Part shown: positions 24,204 to 34,794 of the stretch, piece after piece
How positions within the stretch are numbered: the first letter of the stretch is position 1
Layout: each line of letters starts with the position of its first letter
Assembly (NCBI GenBank): GCA_003868215.1
Contig: QWDQ01000061.1
Span: 89,306-153,305 of the forward strand
DNA: 64,000 nt
Direction of reading: 5' to 3'
Source: Pseudophaeomoniella oleicola
Taxonomy: Eukaryota > Ascomycota > Eurotiomycetes > Phaeomoniellales > Phaeomoniellaceae
The notes under the pieces: model-generated
What the model was told of the DNA's origin: nothing
The model's database searches: none
The model's input: only the letters and a program-made list of their open reading frames with translations
Position numbers and translations under genes: made by a program

Positions 24204-26261
24204 ATGAGCGGTGGGCTTCTGGCGTCAAGCATGGATGCTGTGGTCTTTGACGAATCGCCCATGGCCACCTATCTACAAGGTTCGCTGAGTTCAAAAGTGA
24301 CACCTGACATAGCTCACAATAGTCTAGGGCAGGGCAATGAGGAAGAAGTATGGCACGACTCCTCCAGCAGTCCCTCAACAACGAGCGACCAACCCTCATT
24401 TGCACCTCGAGGGTTGGCTCGTCTGAAGCCAGCGCGACCATTACCCTTGAAATTACCATCTCCGTTCGAGAAAGGCGCTCGAAGATCACGGTCGGCGGTA
24501 TGTCTAACTCTTCAAGTAGTCGGATGGCTACTGACAAACGAAGGCGACCCAGTTAACAAGCCATCAGTCTCCTGTCGAAGATGAACAGTTTCTAGAACAA
24601 TTTCGATATACGATTGTCGCATCGCAGCTGCTAGACGATCAGATCAGTACTGTACATCACCGACGACGCTCTGGTAGACCGAAATCCCAACCCACGCCAA
24701 GCGAAACCCAACATATCTCGGAGGCGCCGACTTTCAGCTTCAGAGGCGCCACAGTCTCTATTTTGGTGCCTTTTTCATTGGCTTTGATCGTGAAAGTGTT
24801 CGACGTTAGATCTTCCAGACGGGATGCGAACATATACCTGCCTTGGTTGACAGGCATTCGAGTCCTGCTACTCACTGTGATCATCTTGGCAGGCGTCTAC
24901 GCCTATTCTCGATGGAAGTTTGCGAAAGAGATTCGGCACGCTATCATTCACAGTCTATCGGGCTTGGTAGAGGCGTCTCATGCATCCGATATTGCGATTA
25001 CCAATGCCCTCAATTTTATTCAAGAGGTAGAGATAGTATCTCGGGGTTATGATATGTGAGGCGACGCATCTCCGCTAAGCATATAGTTTTGCTAATACAG
25101 TGCAGTACATCTCCTTTGCCACCAATCAGCCGTCTCGAGGAAAGAACGCAGCAGCGCCGTTGCACCAAGCTCCGGCGGGAACTCGCATCATGTCTTCGCG
25201 AATTATGTCATCAGTATATCGAAGCACACCATGCTCTATGTCCATATGCTCCCGAAGAGGTTGTGGAGCAATATCACGATATATACGACGTCTCGAGGAG
25301 GGACTTTCAAGAGGTTGGGCTTATGTCCCCCAGACCGGTCTCGGAGGATCCAGAAGCTCTCAAGAGTTTGAAAGCATCTTTTGGGAAGCAATTTGTATCT
25401 CGAAAGGTCGTTCTATGCGACCTTTTGGCCTTCTCCGCCAACCATGAAGATTCAGACCTTAAAAAATGGCACGTAGCCATTGGAGAGGCTCGTAGTCTCT
25501 CCCGTTCCATAAGCCAGATAACTTCCAAGATCACCGCCTTGCTACAGGTAGAACAGAATCCACTACCAATAACAGCCGAAGAAGCTCCACAATCACGGCA
25601 GGACACGGGACTTGGAATAACGACTTCGGGAAGACATACACCAGAACCCGAAACCGATGCCAACAGAGCCCAAATGTCGCGCCTGAGCTCACTATCTCAA
25701 GGGATCCGGACGTTAAGCGCGAAAATGCATCTGTTCAAAGAGCAAGTTACAGAGGCAATCGAGGAACGAACTACTGCGGATGTAAGTGCCATTTTGGCTC
25801 ATCAATACGACTCTGCCGGAGCAGATTTGAAGGCTCTTCTTGCAGAATGGGAACGAGGGAAACAATTGATGATGCTGCAGGCTCATAGGACCTCGAATCG
25901 CGTTAGCAGATCGTCTTTATCGCCTACTCAGAGCTTAGGAGGCTCAACGGCCGTTGGGGGTAGTCCTTTGGATGCTTTTAAACGTCTCAATGGAGATGAG
26001 GAGTCAGACCCTTCAAGGACATCTCCGGAACAAGATGCAGTATCAGACGAAGAGATCTTCGAAGCCATTGCTCTTCCAAAGCAAAGGTCCACCTTAAGCA
26101 GAGAAGAACGACTTGCAAAGATGAGAGAAGATCGTCTCAAAAGGGCACTCGCTCAGGATAAGCAAGATGCAAGCACCAATATGCTGCGCGAGTTGGAAAC
26201 GGTAATCAAACATCGACCACGTGCCGGCACTCGAACTTCGGTACGAAACACGACTTTATGA
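24204..26261 (+). CDS. Vezatin / Inp2-like myosin-binding membrane protein
   Basis: Exons 24204-24497, 24544-25055 and 25106-26261 give about 653 residues (the first acceptor could instead be at 24552, removing three residues). After a disordered N-terminus come two hydrophobic segments around residues 175-230 (VSILVPFSLALIVKVF and GIRVLLLTVIILAGVYAY). Next is a long helical region rich in charged residues (QRRCTKLRRELASCLREL, then a 'KWHVAIGEARSLSRSI' helix), and the tail is Ser-rich and highly charged. This layout fits the Pfam family of vezatin-type, peroxisomal myosin-binding proteins that includes yeast Inp2, the receptor linking peroxisomes to myosin V. The assignment rests on topology and remembered sequence feel, so the organelle is inferred. 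The convergent neighbour ends in a peroxisomal SKL signal. Confidence 0.6.
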
Positions 26262-27249
26262 ACATCTAGTTTCATTGCGAACCACCGAAGATGCATTCTT
26301 CTTCGTACTATCCTTGATCACGATCCATCGACCCTCTGCATGAATCACACCGCAACTGCGGCTGCAACTTACGAATTTGTTTCACAATCCGACAGACTCC
26401 GCAATCAACCCTCCATTCAATGCCCTCTAATGACCATTCCTCCTACATCGATCTTTTCACAATATCGTTCACCATCTCTGTGGACCATTTCTTTTCCACG
26501 AATAGAACTCACAAAACCTCACCACACTTTCACAAGACATCCCCACAACAAGAACGGAAGCCGTCTTTCCATTTGTTTCATCTCCCAGATCATTTCGACA
26601 TCCATCCAGATTCTTGACCAGCTTGAACCTCATTTTCTTTTACTAATGAAATCGGACACGTCCATCCACAACATCTACACATACATAATCGCGGGGACAT
26701 ACTCGCCTCTTAACGATACGCACGACTCTCTCGCATCTTGGAATCTAATCTGATTGGGAAAATCTTTGTCCGTTTTCTTCCTCACTTTCTTCTCTACTAC
26801 CTAATCCCCTGATAGCATCCGAATCGATCGATCCTTTTTTTTTTTTTTTTCAAATTTACCCCTCTCTTTTCTCCCTACGGAAGATTTCCTTTTTCCACCA
26901 GCGTGGCGCATTTAGGTGTAAGGTGGTGGGTGCATAAGAGGGAAAGGAATGGAAGGGAAAGGAAAAAAGAGGATACAATTTTTACAGAACAGAACAGAAA
27001 AGAAAATAGATACTTCTTAATACATGATCTTGTTCTTCAGCAACATCATCACCATGTCTTTGGTCATATTGTAATATTAAAGTGACCACCGAAGATGTAG
27101 GTATGTATGTAGGTAGATATGTAGATGTCGTATTTGTTACACCACGAAATATAAGAGAGCTCCTCCTCATCATGATGATGCATAATCATTGAAAATCTAC
27201 CAAGTAGTATTTTCAATCTATCTGAAAGAAGAAAGATTTATTAACGTAT
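26262..27249. other. Convergent intergenic region, low complexity
   Basis: Between two genes whose 3' ends face each other. It holds a T16 tract (26835-26850), purine-rich stretches near 26940-27000 and GTAGGTATGTAGGT-type repeats near 27095-27125. No gene and no palindromic 12-mer were seen. Confidence 0.6.
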
Positions 27250-28572
27250 TCATAGTTTGCTGGTTTGTTTTGAGCCGTTGTTCTCAATCTCGTTGTGTTC
27301 GGGATTTGCTTTCTTTTCTTGCTGCTGCTGCTGCTGCTGCTGCTCCTCCGCCTCCTTCCCACCAGCGAGACCGTCTTTTTTCAGTTTCTCGACATTCTTC
27401 CAGGTCTGTTGCCCGTACGGCCGGAATTGGTCGGCGTATTTCTTCGCCGTGACGCCGCTGGCCTGTCTCATGGCGAAGCGGGCGGCGATGCCTTGCATGA
27501 TGACGGCGGCGCGGAGACCGCCGAATGCGTTGGCCCAGGACATGTCGTCCGGGGTGGGGTCCCAGCGGGCCTCGGAGCGGTACCAGGAGAGGAGCTGGGC
27601 GATGGGTGGGAGGCCGGGGGTGGCGTCGGGGAGGAAGGCGTGGAACTCGTTGGTGCCGAGGGCGTGCATCCAGGAGTAGGGGCCGGTGAGGTTGACGAGG
27701 TCGGCGAGGGGGTGGCCGATGGTGGCGAGTTCCCAGTCGAGGATGCCGATGACGCGAGGTTCGGTTTTGTGGAAGACGAGGTTGTCGATTTTGTAATCGC
27801 CGTGCATCAGAGTGGCGCGGTCTTGTGGTTGGGAGGGCTTGTTGGTAAAGAAGGTTGCCATATCATCGAAGTGGGGGATGGGGCCAACCGGTTGGTGAGT
27901 CTCTACATCGATGGCTTGTGACTGAAGGTGGGAGATCTGCGAGAGCGTTTTAACTTGTCGGGTGTAGAAGTCCTTCGGTTTGCCGAAGGTCGTGAGGTTG
28001 ACAGAGGACGGGTTGACACGATGGAGTTTGGCGAGGGTGAGGACGGCAGATCGCCACCTGTGTTTGCATGAGACAAGGAACAGGATTAATTGTATAGGAG
28101 TGATATGTGCACTCAACCTTACATCTCCGTCCGTTCTTCAGGGCTGAGGCCTGGAAAGTGTGGTTCAGTGACCATTCGCCCATCCAGGAACTCCATAATA
28201 TAAAATGGAGTGCCTATTATACTATCATCTTCGCAGAGACAGTACGTTTTCGGTACCGGCACATCTGTGTTTTCTAGAGCATGTATGATCTTGTACTCTC
28301 TCTCTACTTGATGTGCTGTTTTCGAGAGAAGTTTCCCCGGCGGTTTCTTTCGCAGCACGCACCGACTGCCGTCAGGAGAGGTGAGTTCGTATGTGGGATT
28401 CGATTGGCCGAAGCCGAACTGAGACGGAGTCAGAGTGGCAGTGTCAATGGGAACGTAACTTGGAACATCTAACCTGCTTCACCTCTAAGGGAGTCTTGAT
28501 TTCGGGGACCGTTCTCTCGATATATCGCTGCAGCGCATTAAGGTCTATCGGTTGACGAATGGGGCCGGCCAT
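27250..28572 (-). CDS. APH/ACAD10-11-type kinase-like protein with C-terminal SKL
   Basis: Read right to left, exons 28572-28474, 28418-28123 and 28057-27250 give 400 residues. The APH fold is visible. A nucleotide-binding part is [21 protein letters not shown], the catalytic loop is MHGDYKIDN (Asp219), and the metal-binding [12 protein letters not shown] follows (Asp239). It matches the stand-alone version of the kinase domain fused to acyl-CoA dehydrogenases in animal ACAD10/ACAD11, proteins implicated in 4-hydroxy-acyl-CoA breakdown. Its last three residues are Ser-Lys-Leu, a canonical PTS1, so a peroxisomal matrix location is likely. A run of eight glutamines (27321-27344, a CAG-type repeat) lies just before the tail. 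The substrate is inferred from family only. It is divergent from dUTPase across about 420 bp. Confidence 0.85.
27321..27344 (-). repeat. Coding CAG-type trinucleotide repeat (Gln8)
   Basis: Eight GCT units on the + strand are read as glutamines in the SKL-tailed kinase gene, between the kinase fold and the targeting tail. Confidence 0.9.
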
Positions 28573-28992
28573 GATGGGTTGTCTGCAGAGCTACTACACC
28601 CAGGCAATCAGACTCAACCACCCAGAGCATGGAAAGGCGTGTGCAAGCGGTGATATATCAAGCGTGACTGTCACCGAGCTCTCATCATGTCCGGGGAAGT
28701 CCATTTACTCCGCATTGTACTCGACCTCGGCTGATATGAGATAATGATAACTTACATAATCCGGGGAAATCAAACACAGGCAAAGGCAAACCTTCCCGTC
28801 ACAGAACGACGCGTTGTTCGCGCCACTTAACACGTCCACCGAGACACGCGCCAGTTCCTGGAGTGGGACGTGACTATTGATTGTGTATTTCCATGTCGAA
28901 CTGGCTTCATCTCGGCCTTCTATCCCAGTCCAATTCTTTTTCTTGGACTTGTATTGCTCTACCTGCGACCATTGTGTATATTTCAACCGAGC
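28573..28992. other. Divergent promoter region (kinase-like gene / dUTPase)
   Basis: This contains the 5' regions of both genes. An in-frame upstream ATG at 28870 could extend dUTPase by 41 residues. No repeat was seen. Confidence 0.5.
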
Positions 28993-29680
28993 ATGACAAG
29001 ACCTTCAACGCCTCCACCAGCAACAACAGACTTTAAAGAACTTCGTTCACCGCCATCCCTTCCCAATTCACCATTAGCCAAACGCCCGAAAACTTCCACT
29101 GAAGACCACACAACTTCAATCGCCGCGACCATGGCAACTTCAAATGGCACAACTCCCGCCGTCGCCCCAATTGACGCCAGCCCACCTCTTTTGATCAAGA
29201 AGCTCTCTGATAAAGCTCAGACCCCAACACGTGGTTCACCCTTCGCCGCAGGCTATGATATATATTCCGCACATGACACTGTGATCCCAGCCCGAGGGAA
29301 AGCCCTGGTAGACACTGATCTTGCCATCGCTGTACCTGCTGGAACTTGTAGGTGTCCCCTTGATCGATCCCCGCCTCCGCCTTCCTTTCCCCTCTCATTG
29401 ATTAATGCTTACCACCATCCCAGACGGCCGCATTGCCCCTCGTTCCGGTCTCGCCTCAAAATCCTTCATCGACACCGGTGCCGGTGTCATCGACGCCGAC
29501 TACCGTGGCCAAGTCAAAGTTTTATTGTTCAACCATGCAGAAACAGATTTTACCGTCAAGGTGGGAGACCGGGTCGCTCAATTGGTATTGGAGAGGATCT
29601 ATACACCAGAAGTTCAAGTCGTGGATGAGCTAGAAGAGAGCGTCAGAGGCGCTGGAGGATTTGGAAGTACAGGATCATAG
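28993..29680 (+). CDS. dut1: dUTP diphosphatase (dUTPase)
   Basis: Exons 28993-29347 and 29424-29680 (76-bp intron, ATCCCAG) give 203 residues. The trimeric dUTPase motifs appear in order: [11 protein letters not shown] (motif 1), [12 protein letters not shown] (motif 2), [16 protein letters not shown] (motif 3, catalytic Asp), [13 protein letters not shown] (motif 4) and the flexible [10 protein letters not shown] arm (motif 5). The intron is needed to join GTY to GRIAP. The enzyme hydrolyses dUTP to dUMP and pyrophosphate, keeping uracil out of DNA and supplying dTMP synthesis. The first ~65 residues are a Pro/Ser/Thr-rich extension with a basic KRPK patch, possibly nuclear targeting. The frame stays open upstream to ATG 28870 through a hydrophobic stretch. 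Confidence 0.96.
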
Positions 29681-29903
29681 CTAGGAGAGCATACCTAGGA
29701 AGTAGAGAAAAGAAAGACAGAAGATAAATTAGAGGGCGTTACGGAACAAGTCTGGTCAGGGTGATATAGGACCCAGCAATCATCTAGATCTCAGAAACGA
29801 AGCACGAACAAATGAGCATATGTCGAACAACATTGACAAATAACGTAACACCGTTGCCTTATACACAAGGTTCCTGTCCTCTTCCTCGTAAGTGAGTGAA
29901 TGA

Positions 29904-29925
29904 GTGTGTGTGTGTGTGTGTGTGT
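29904..29925. repeat. (GT)11 microsatellite
   Basis: An uninterrupted GT run, 224 bp downstream of the dUTPase stop codon. Confidence 0.95.
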
Positions 29926-30176
29926 ACCACCCACTCACCCACTCACCCACACCCCCCATCCGCTTCCCTAACTACCTACTGTAACTTAGGTAGATCTAAG
30001 CGGTGGTAATAATCGTAGTGTGCGAAGAAAGTCTAGTGTCTAGTAGAGAGCAGATACCTAGGTAAATAAACGTATATATAAGGTACCTAGCTACCTCAGC
30101 TAGGTATATGGTATGGTATTATATCAGAGCACAAGGAAAGGAAAGGAAAAGAACGAAAAGCAACAAATCTCATCAA

Positions 30177-30194
30177 CCCCCCCCCCCCCCCCCC
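30177..30194. repeat. Homopolymer C tract (18 C)
   Basis: An uninterrupted run of C on the + strand. A second, longer one is at 63933-63955. Confidence 0.95.
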
Positions 30195-31077
30195 TCCGAA
30201 CACCATTATCAAACCAGGTCTGTCTATCTATTAATGCTAGATCTTTTGAAATCTAGATCAAGAATGAAGAGCAGCAGATAGGATAGCTTTCTTGGGAAGG
30301 GAGAAAAGAGAAAGAAAACCGTGATGTGGGGTGGGGGGGATGGGTGTGTGTCTGTTCGTGATAAAACGAGGCTTTTGTGGTTGGTTGGTTGCTTGCTTGG
30401 AAGCTTGGTTGACTTGTGACAATCATTTTGTACATCTACACACACATATATATATGTACATATTTGCAGGGATTGGAAGTCGTGGAGGTTCTCTCATCTC
30501 CTCTTGCTTCCTCCCTCCTCCTCCTCCTCCTTTTCTTTTCTTTTTCGGGGCATATCAACATGGTATTCATCTGGCCTGCAGATGATAATGAAAAAAGAAG
30601 GAGTAATGTAGCTAGCTGTTCTTGATATATTTCCAGTTGGATAGACCAGTCGAGCGCTCCTCTTCCGGGGGGAGAGTGTCTTGGAGAGAGAATTGCACTG
30701 CGATAGCTTGCTTTTCCCCGCTCGTCCATAGGTCAATCGGCTGGATATAATGATGCGAAAGAGACATGCTCCCATCCTGAAAAAATTTCTGTTTCAAAGA
30801 GTAGTTGAGGACAAGAAGCCGAACAAGGCAACGGTAGAACCTGAATGAAGAGCGTAAATCGACATGTAACCAACCCATAATACACCGTAGAAGCCTTCTC
30901 ATTTCATCCCACTCTTCCTTCCATCTTAAAGCCTTCCATCTTAAAGTAATCCGTCTTATAAGTCAAATAACCCGACCTTAGCCAAACGCGCAGTAACAGA
31001 AAGTCCACCTGAAAGCCGACTCGTGTTCCAACCGTTGTATGTCTACCGCGCTCGTTCATTCATGATAGTCATAATAT

Positions 31078-32054
31078 TCATTCGTCGATGAGTTTCCCGT
31101 ATTCCTCCAGATACTGCTGCAAATAGGGTCCCAAATGATACCCATCCAGACCCTCCGCCCACCTCAGGTACCTGAGCGCCTGTCGAAAGTAGTCCACGTT
31201 GATCGTTGAATATGAAACGTTGCCCAAGCTCATGAAGGCTTCGGCCGCCGAGGACAGGAGGTCACCGGTCACGAGACCACGACGGGCTGCGGTTTGGATT
31301 GCACGGGTGAAATATTCGGTCGAAGGGAGGAGGATGCCGCGGGCTTCAACATAGTCAGCGCCGTGGAGGCGGGCGTCGGATTCTTGGATTGCACGAGCAT
31401 TGTCTTGGGCGTCGTCGAGGGAGGTATAAGTATAGGTCTGGTTCGGTTGATGGTTGTGCGAGGATATGGCGGTTCCGATACTAACACCACTGGAGGAACT
31501 CCCTTCAGAGTGATGGATTCGCGCGAGAGAGCGTTGCGCGCGAAGCAACCAGGCGTGACCGAGACCTTTCGAAGCGGTTAGCATATCTTGCGGTACCATA
31601 CGAGATCCGACTTACCTCCTAGAGCACTGATATCGCTGGGATCCCGCTGAAGCATCTGAAGCCATCTGGTAACGCACCATTCAGCAATATCTTGGGCTCC
31701 GCCGTCGTCGGGATCAAAATACGCAAGTCTTTGTAAACTCTCCAAAAACCATATTTGCTCTGTGTGTGCTTCTGGTCTTTCAAATATATCTGTAGCGTCG
31801 AGCTTCTCTGTGACGTTCCTGCCGAGTTCCAAATGGACATCCCAGTCGTTTACTTCACCATCAAGGAAACGTCGGATTTGATATGTATCTCTTCTAGCGG
31901 CCTCCAGCGTTGCTTCATTGGAAGTGTTCATCGCTGGGCGTTTCGTGGAGATTCTTGCTCCTTTTATGTCTGCTCGAGATTCCTCCAAACGGGAGGATAT
32001 TTTCCCCTCAAGGACAGCGTTGCTTGAGAGCTTTATATCCAGTTGATATCGCAT
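31078..32054 (-). CDS. Hypothetical helical (TPR-like) protein
   Basis: Read right to left, exons 32054-31616 and 31565-31078 (50-bp intron GTAAGT..GAAAG with GCTAAC branch) give 308 residues. I do not recognise a named family. The sequence is largely amphipathic helix (QIWFLESLQRLAYFDPDD, EWCVTRWLQMLQRDPSD, GLGHAWLLRAQRSLARI). Residues around 225-300 have TPR-like spacing of Ala, Gly and aromatic residues (EAFMSLGNVSYSTINVDYF, then ALRYLRWAEGL). The intron is supported because it joins SALGG to LGHAW in one frame, like 'P-x-x-x-A-L-x-x-L-G' repeats in TPR proteins. The start could also be the ATG at 31931, shortening the protein by 41 residues. No membrane span or signal peptide. Confidence 0.65.
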
Positions 32055-34060
32055 TGCCGTTTCTGGAGACGAAGAACAAATATGCAAGAGGAACAGTCTA
32101 GAAGTTTGCGCGAATCCGAACAAATCGTGAAGAGGACACAAAGAAATGGAATGGAAAACGGAAAAAGGTATAGAATAGATTGCGAGAAGAGAATCTCCAC
32201 TTCACCGCCCAGTCACTCGGTACAGCATGCCTAGGGGAGCAGCAACGAAGAAGTCGAACGAAGCTGCTGATGCTGATCGTAATCCACACGATAAGCAAAG
32301 AAAAGAACAGAAGATGGAGATGAAGATGAAGATAAAAGCTATACACTGGGTATATGTATGTGATGAGGCGTCGAGGTCGAGGGAGGTCAAAGGTCCGAGT
32401 CGAGACCATCATCGACGCAGGGGATTTATACTAGTTGATATAAGCTTAAGCTGGCGAGAGAGAACGATGTCGAACATCAGTGTCCACTCAAGTCGGCACG
32501 GCACAACCGGTCTTGGACGACGAAGCGGAGCGGGAGTAACAAGCAGGGCTGCATATCTCTAGACGGAACAAGGTAAGTATCATCAGCATGGGTCCTGTTC
32601 AATCCAGTTCCGGGTGGCAAAGGAGAAGGGTCAGGTGGAAAAGGATGACTGGAAAAGAAGACACATGAGCATTGGATGGGCACAGCCATGGAAGGACTAA
32701 GACGGTTTCCGGCCAAGGGCTTCCACTTAGGCGAGATATAATTGAACATTGATCGGCGACGATGCACCATAGTGAGCAGTAGTGCAGTAGTAGCAGTAGG
32801 AAATGATTTGGCTCAAACCGCAAGTTTCCATTGTCACGATGAATGTTCTCGGGATTGAAGGGTGGCGAATATAGCAAAATAGCATAACGTAGTACGTAGG
32901 AATTAGTATGATATCGCTCTCTGCGAATCTGGCAGAAGAAAAAGACCGTTGCTCCACAATCAAGGCCGAAAAGCTTAGCCACGATAACGTAAGCATCGCA
33001 TCCGACGGAACACCCACGAAAGTTCGGTCATCAACGAGGATGTTTCGCGAAAGGACTTGCTTGGTCTGTAGCTTTCTCTTTTCTCCACGCCCGCAACAGG
33101 GCCGGTTGCAGATGTTTTAAGCGCTACACACTCCTTCATTGGTTCAGGTATTGGGTGTGATCCCTTGCAACTCTGGGGGAGAAGTCAGGCACGGGACATG
33201 AGCATTGCCTTTCGGAACGAGATTTCCAGGGAGATGCGGGAATCGATGTGACTCGAATAATTCAATACGCGATGACTGCCCTAGCCCATCTATATACTAT
33301 CTTGAGTACGTAGTAGTTGACCACATGACCAAAAAGCATCGGAATTGGGAGCAGGAATAGGAATAGGAATTGGAATTGTCCTGAAATTGCTCATCCTTAT
33401 CTGTCCAGAACCGTCATCCGCATTGGTTACTTTGAGTATGTCTACCTTACCTAGGTATGGATTTACTATGTAGGTAAGTACCTTAGGTAGGTAATTAAGT
33501 AGGTCTCGAAAACTCTGGAAGTTCGGAACCGATTTCCAGGTAATACTACGCAGTAAAATGCCTCAAATCCCCGACATCATCGTTTCCATCAGACCAGGAT
33601 ATGACAAGAAGGTCAACATCGAACAGCAGCAACCTCGCTATCGCCAATATTGGCTTGGAAATGAGATATTTGTTTATGCCTCGTATGACTGTAGTGCCTA
33701 CTGTAACTAAAAGAAGAAGAAGAACAACATCGTCACTTTGTAGTTAAGGGTATCCTCACCTACCTACGTACGTTGCATCAATCCAATAGCTAATAACGGA
33801 CCACGGGGTCGTGGAATCATCGGCCGATAAGCCACAAGCAAAGACGTCTCGCCCAGATCAGCTTTTATCGTAAAGATCTAACTAATAATTACTTGACTAC
33901 GTTAATTATTAGGAGACGAAGAAAATAAGTAAAAAAAGCCACAGTCGATTGTTACTATATTGATGCATTGCACATGACTTATTGTTCCTGCGCCTACCGT
34001 AGTCAACACCCATAGGATAGGTACCTATCTTAGTTACTACCTACCTTACCTTACCTTACA

Positions 34061-34072
34061 TACTACGTAGTA
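34061..34072. repeat. TACTACGTAGTA palindrome
   Basis: Exact copy, directly followed by CGTA, which extends the TACGTA pattern. Confidence 0.9.
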
Positions 34073-34281
34073 CGTATGGCTTTGCACTGGCACCGCAGCA
34101 GCAAGCATGATATTTCCGCAAACATAATCGCATGTCTCTCTCTCTATCTCGGACACTGCCGGAATCGACTCACCAAGGGGGTGGCCCCAGATATCTTTCC
34201 TAGACTGGAGATCATCATCATCGAGATAATTTACTATGTAGAGGAAGGAAAAAAAAGAGAGGTATTAATTATTATTGTCAT

Positions 34282-34293
34282 TACTACGTAGTA
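34282..34293. repeat. TACTACGTAGTA palindrome
   Basis: Exact copy in AT-rich intergenic sequence. Confidence 0.9.
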
Positions 34294-34794
34294 TCATCCC
34301 GCCCGCGTTTAGCGATTTCTCGCCAAAGTCATTTAATTATAACAAACTCTCAGGCTTCCGTTTTCCTGGCCTGAATCAATTAATTACCGCCGATTGTGGC
34401 CGGGGCCCGAGAAGTTGAGGGTAATTAATTACCTTAGGTACCTGTTATTTAGAGAAGGACGAGGACCCAGGTAATATTATTGCAGGGACCAAAGCCCCTG
34501 AACATCGGGCCTTTGGATCTGGGAAAATTAACCCGCAACCAACCTCGCCCTTGACGCTGGGCGGGTTTCCCGCTTTCTCTTGAAGTCTGCGCATCAAGGA
34601 TCGAATGGACCTGTCGATTATAGATAGATACCTAGGTAGCTCAATTGTTGTTCATAGATACATTAACGCTAAGTTAGTGACATGTAGACATAGCATCATT
34701 TCGGTTACACACGGCCAAAAGAGCCGTGCGATTTCAGATCCTACAAAACCATTGACTCCCAGTGCATACATACCGTCATTAGCAATCGTCTCAT

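Larger units (their letters stand above)
29681..31077. other. Convergent intergenic region with simple repeats
   Basis: This holds a (GT)11 microsatellite (29904-29925) followed by CACCCACT repeats, a TACCTAGGTA palindrome (30055-30064) and a C18 tract (30177-30194). A pyrimidine-rich run of CTC repeats lies near 30500-30550. No gene was seen; short frames here follow the simple sequence. Confidence 0.65.
32055..34794. other. Long intergenic stretch, AT-rich, with palindromic repeats
   Basis: A 2.7-kb region with no supported gene, upstream of the helical protein gene. It holds exact TACTACGTAGTA copies at 34061 and 34282 and a one-mismatch copy at 33544-33555. CTACGTAC-type relatives lie near 32887 and 33305, and TACCTAGGTA occurs at 33448 and 34629. 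There are runs of ACCTTACC near 34041-34060. A 48-codon frame from ATG 33558 has no other support. Composition turns AT-rich after about 33,880. Confidence 0.6.

Noticed and set aside
26340-26753. 137-codon frame after the vezatin-like gene
   Set aside because: Rich in Ser, Thr, His and Ile from AC-rich sequence, no domain, and it lies in a 3' flank.
27295-27921. 208-codon antisense frame over the SKL-tailed kinase
   Set aside because: A Gly/Val-rich shadow of GC-biased codons in the kinase gene.
32098-34291. Several short open frames in the long intergenic region
   Set aside because: Follow simple or AT-rich sequence and have no splice or domain support.
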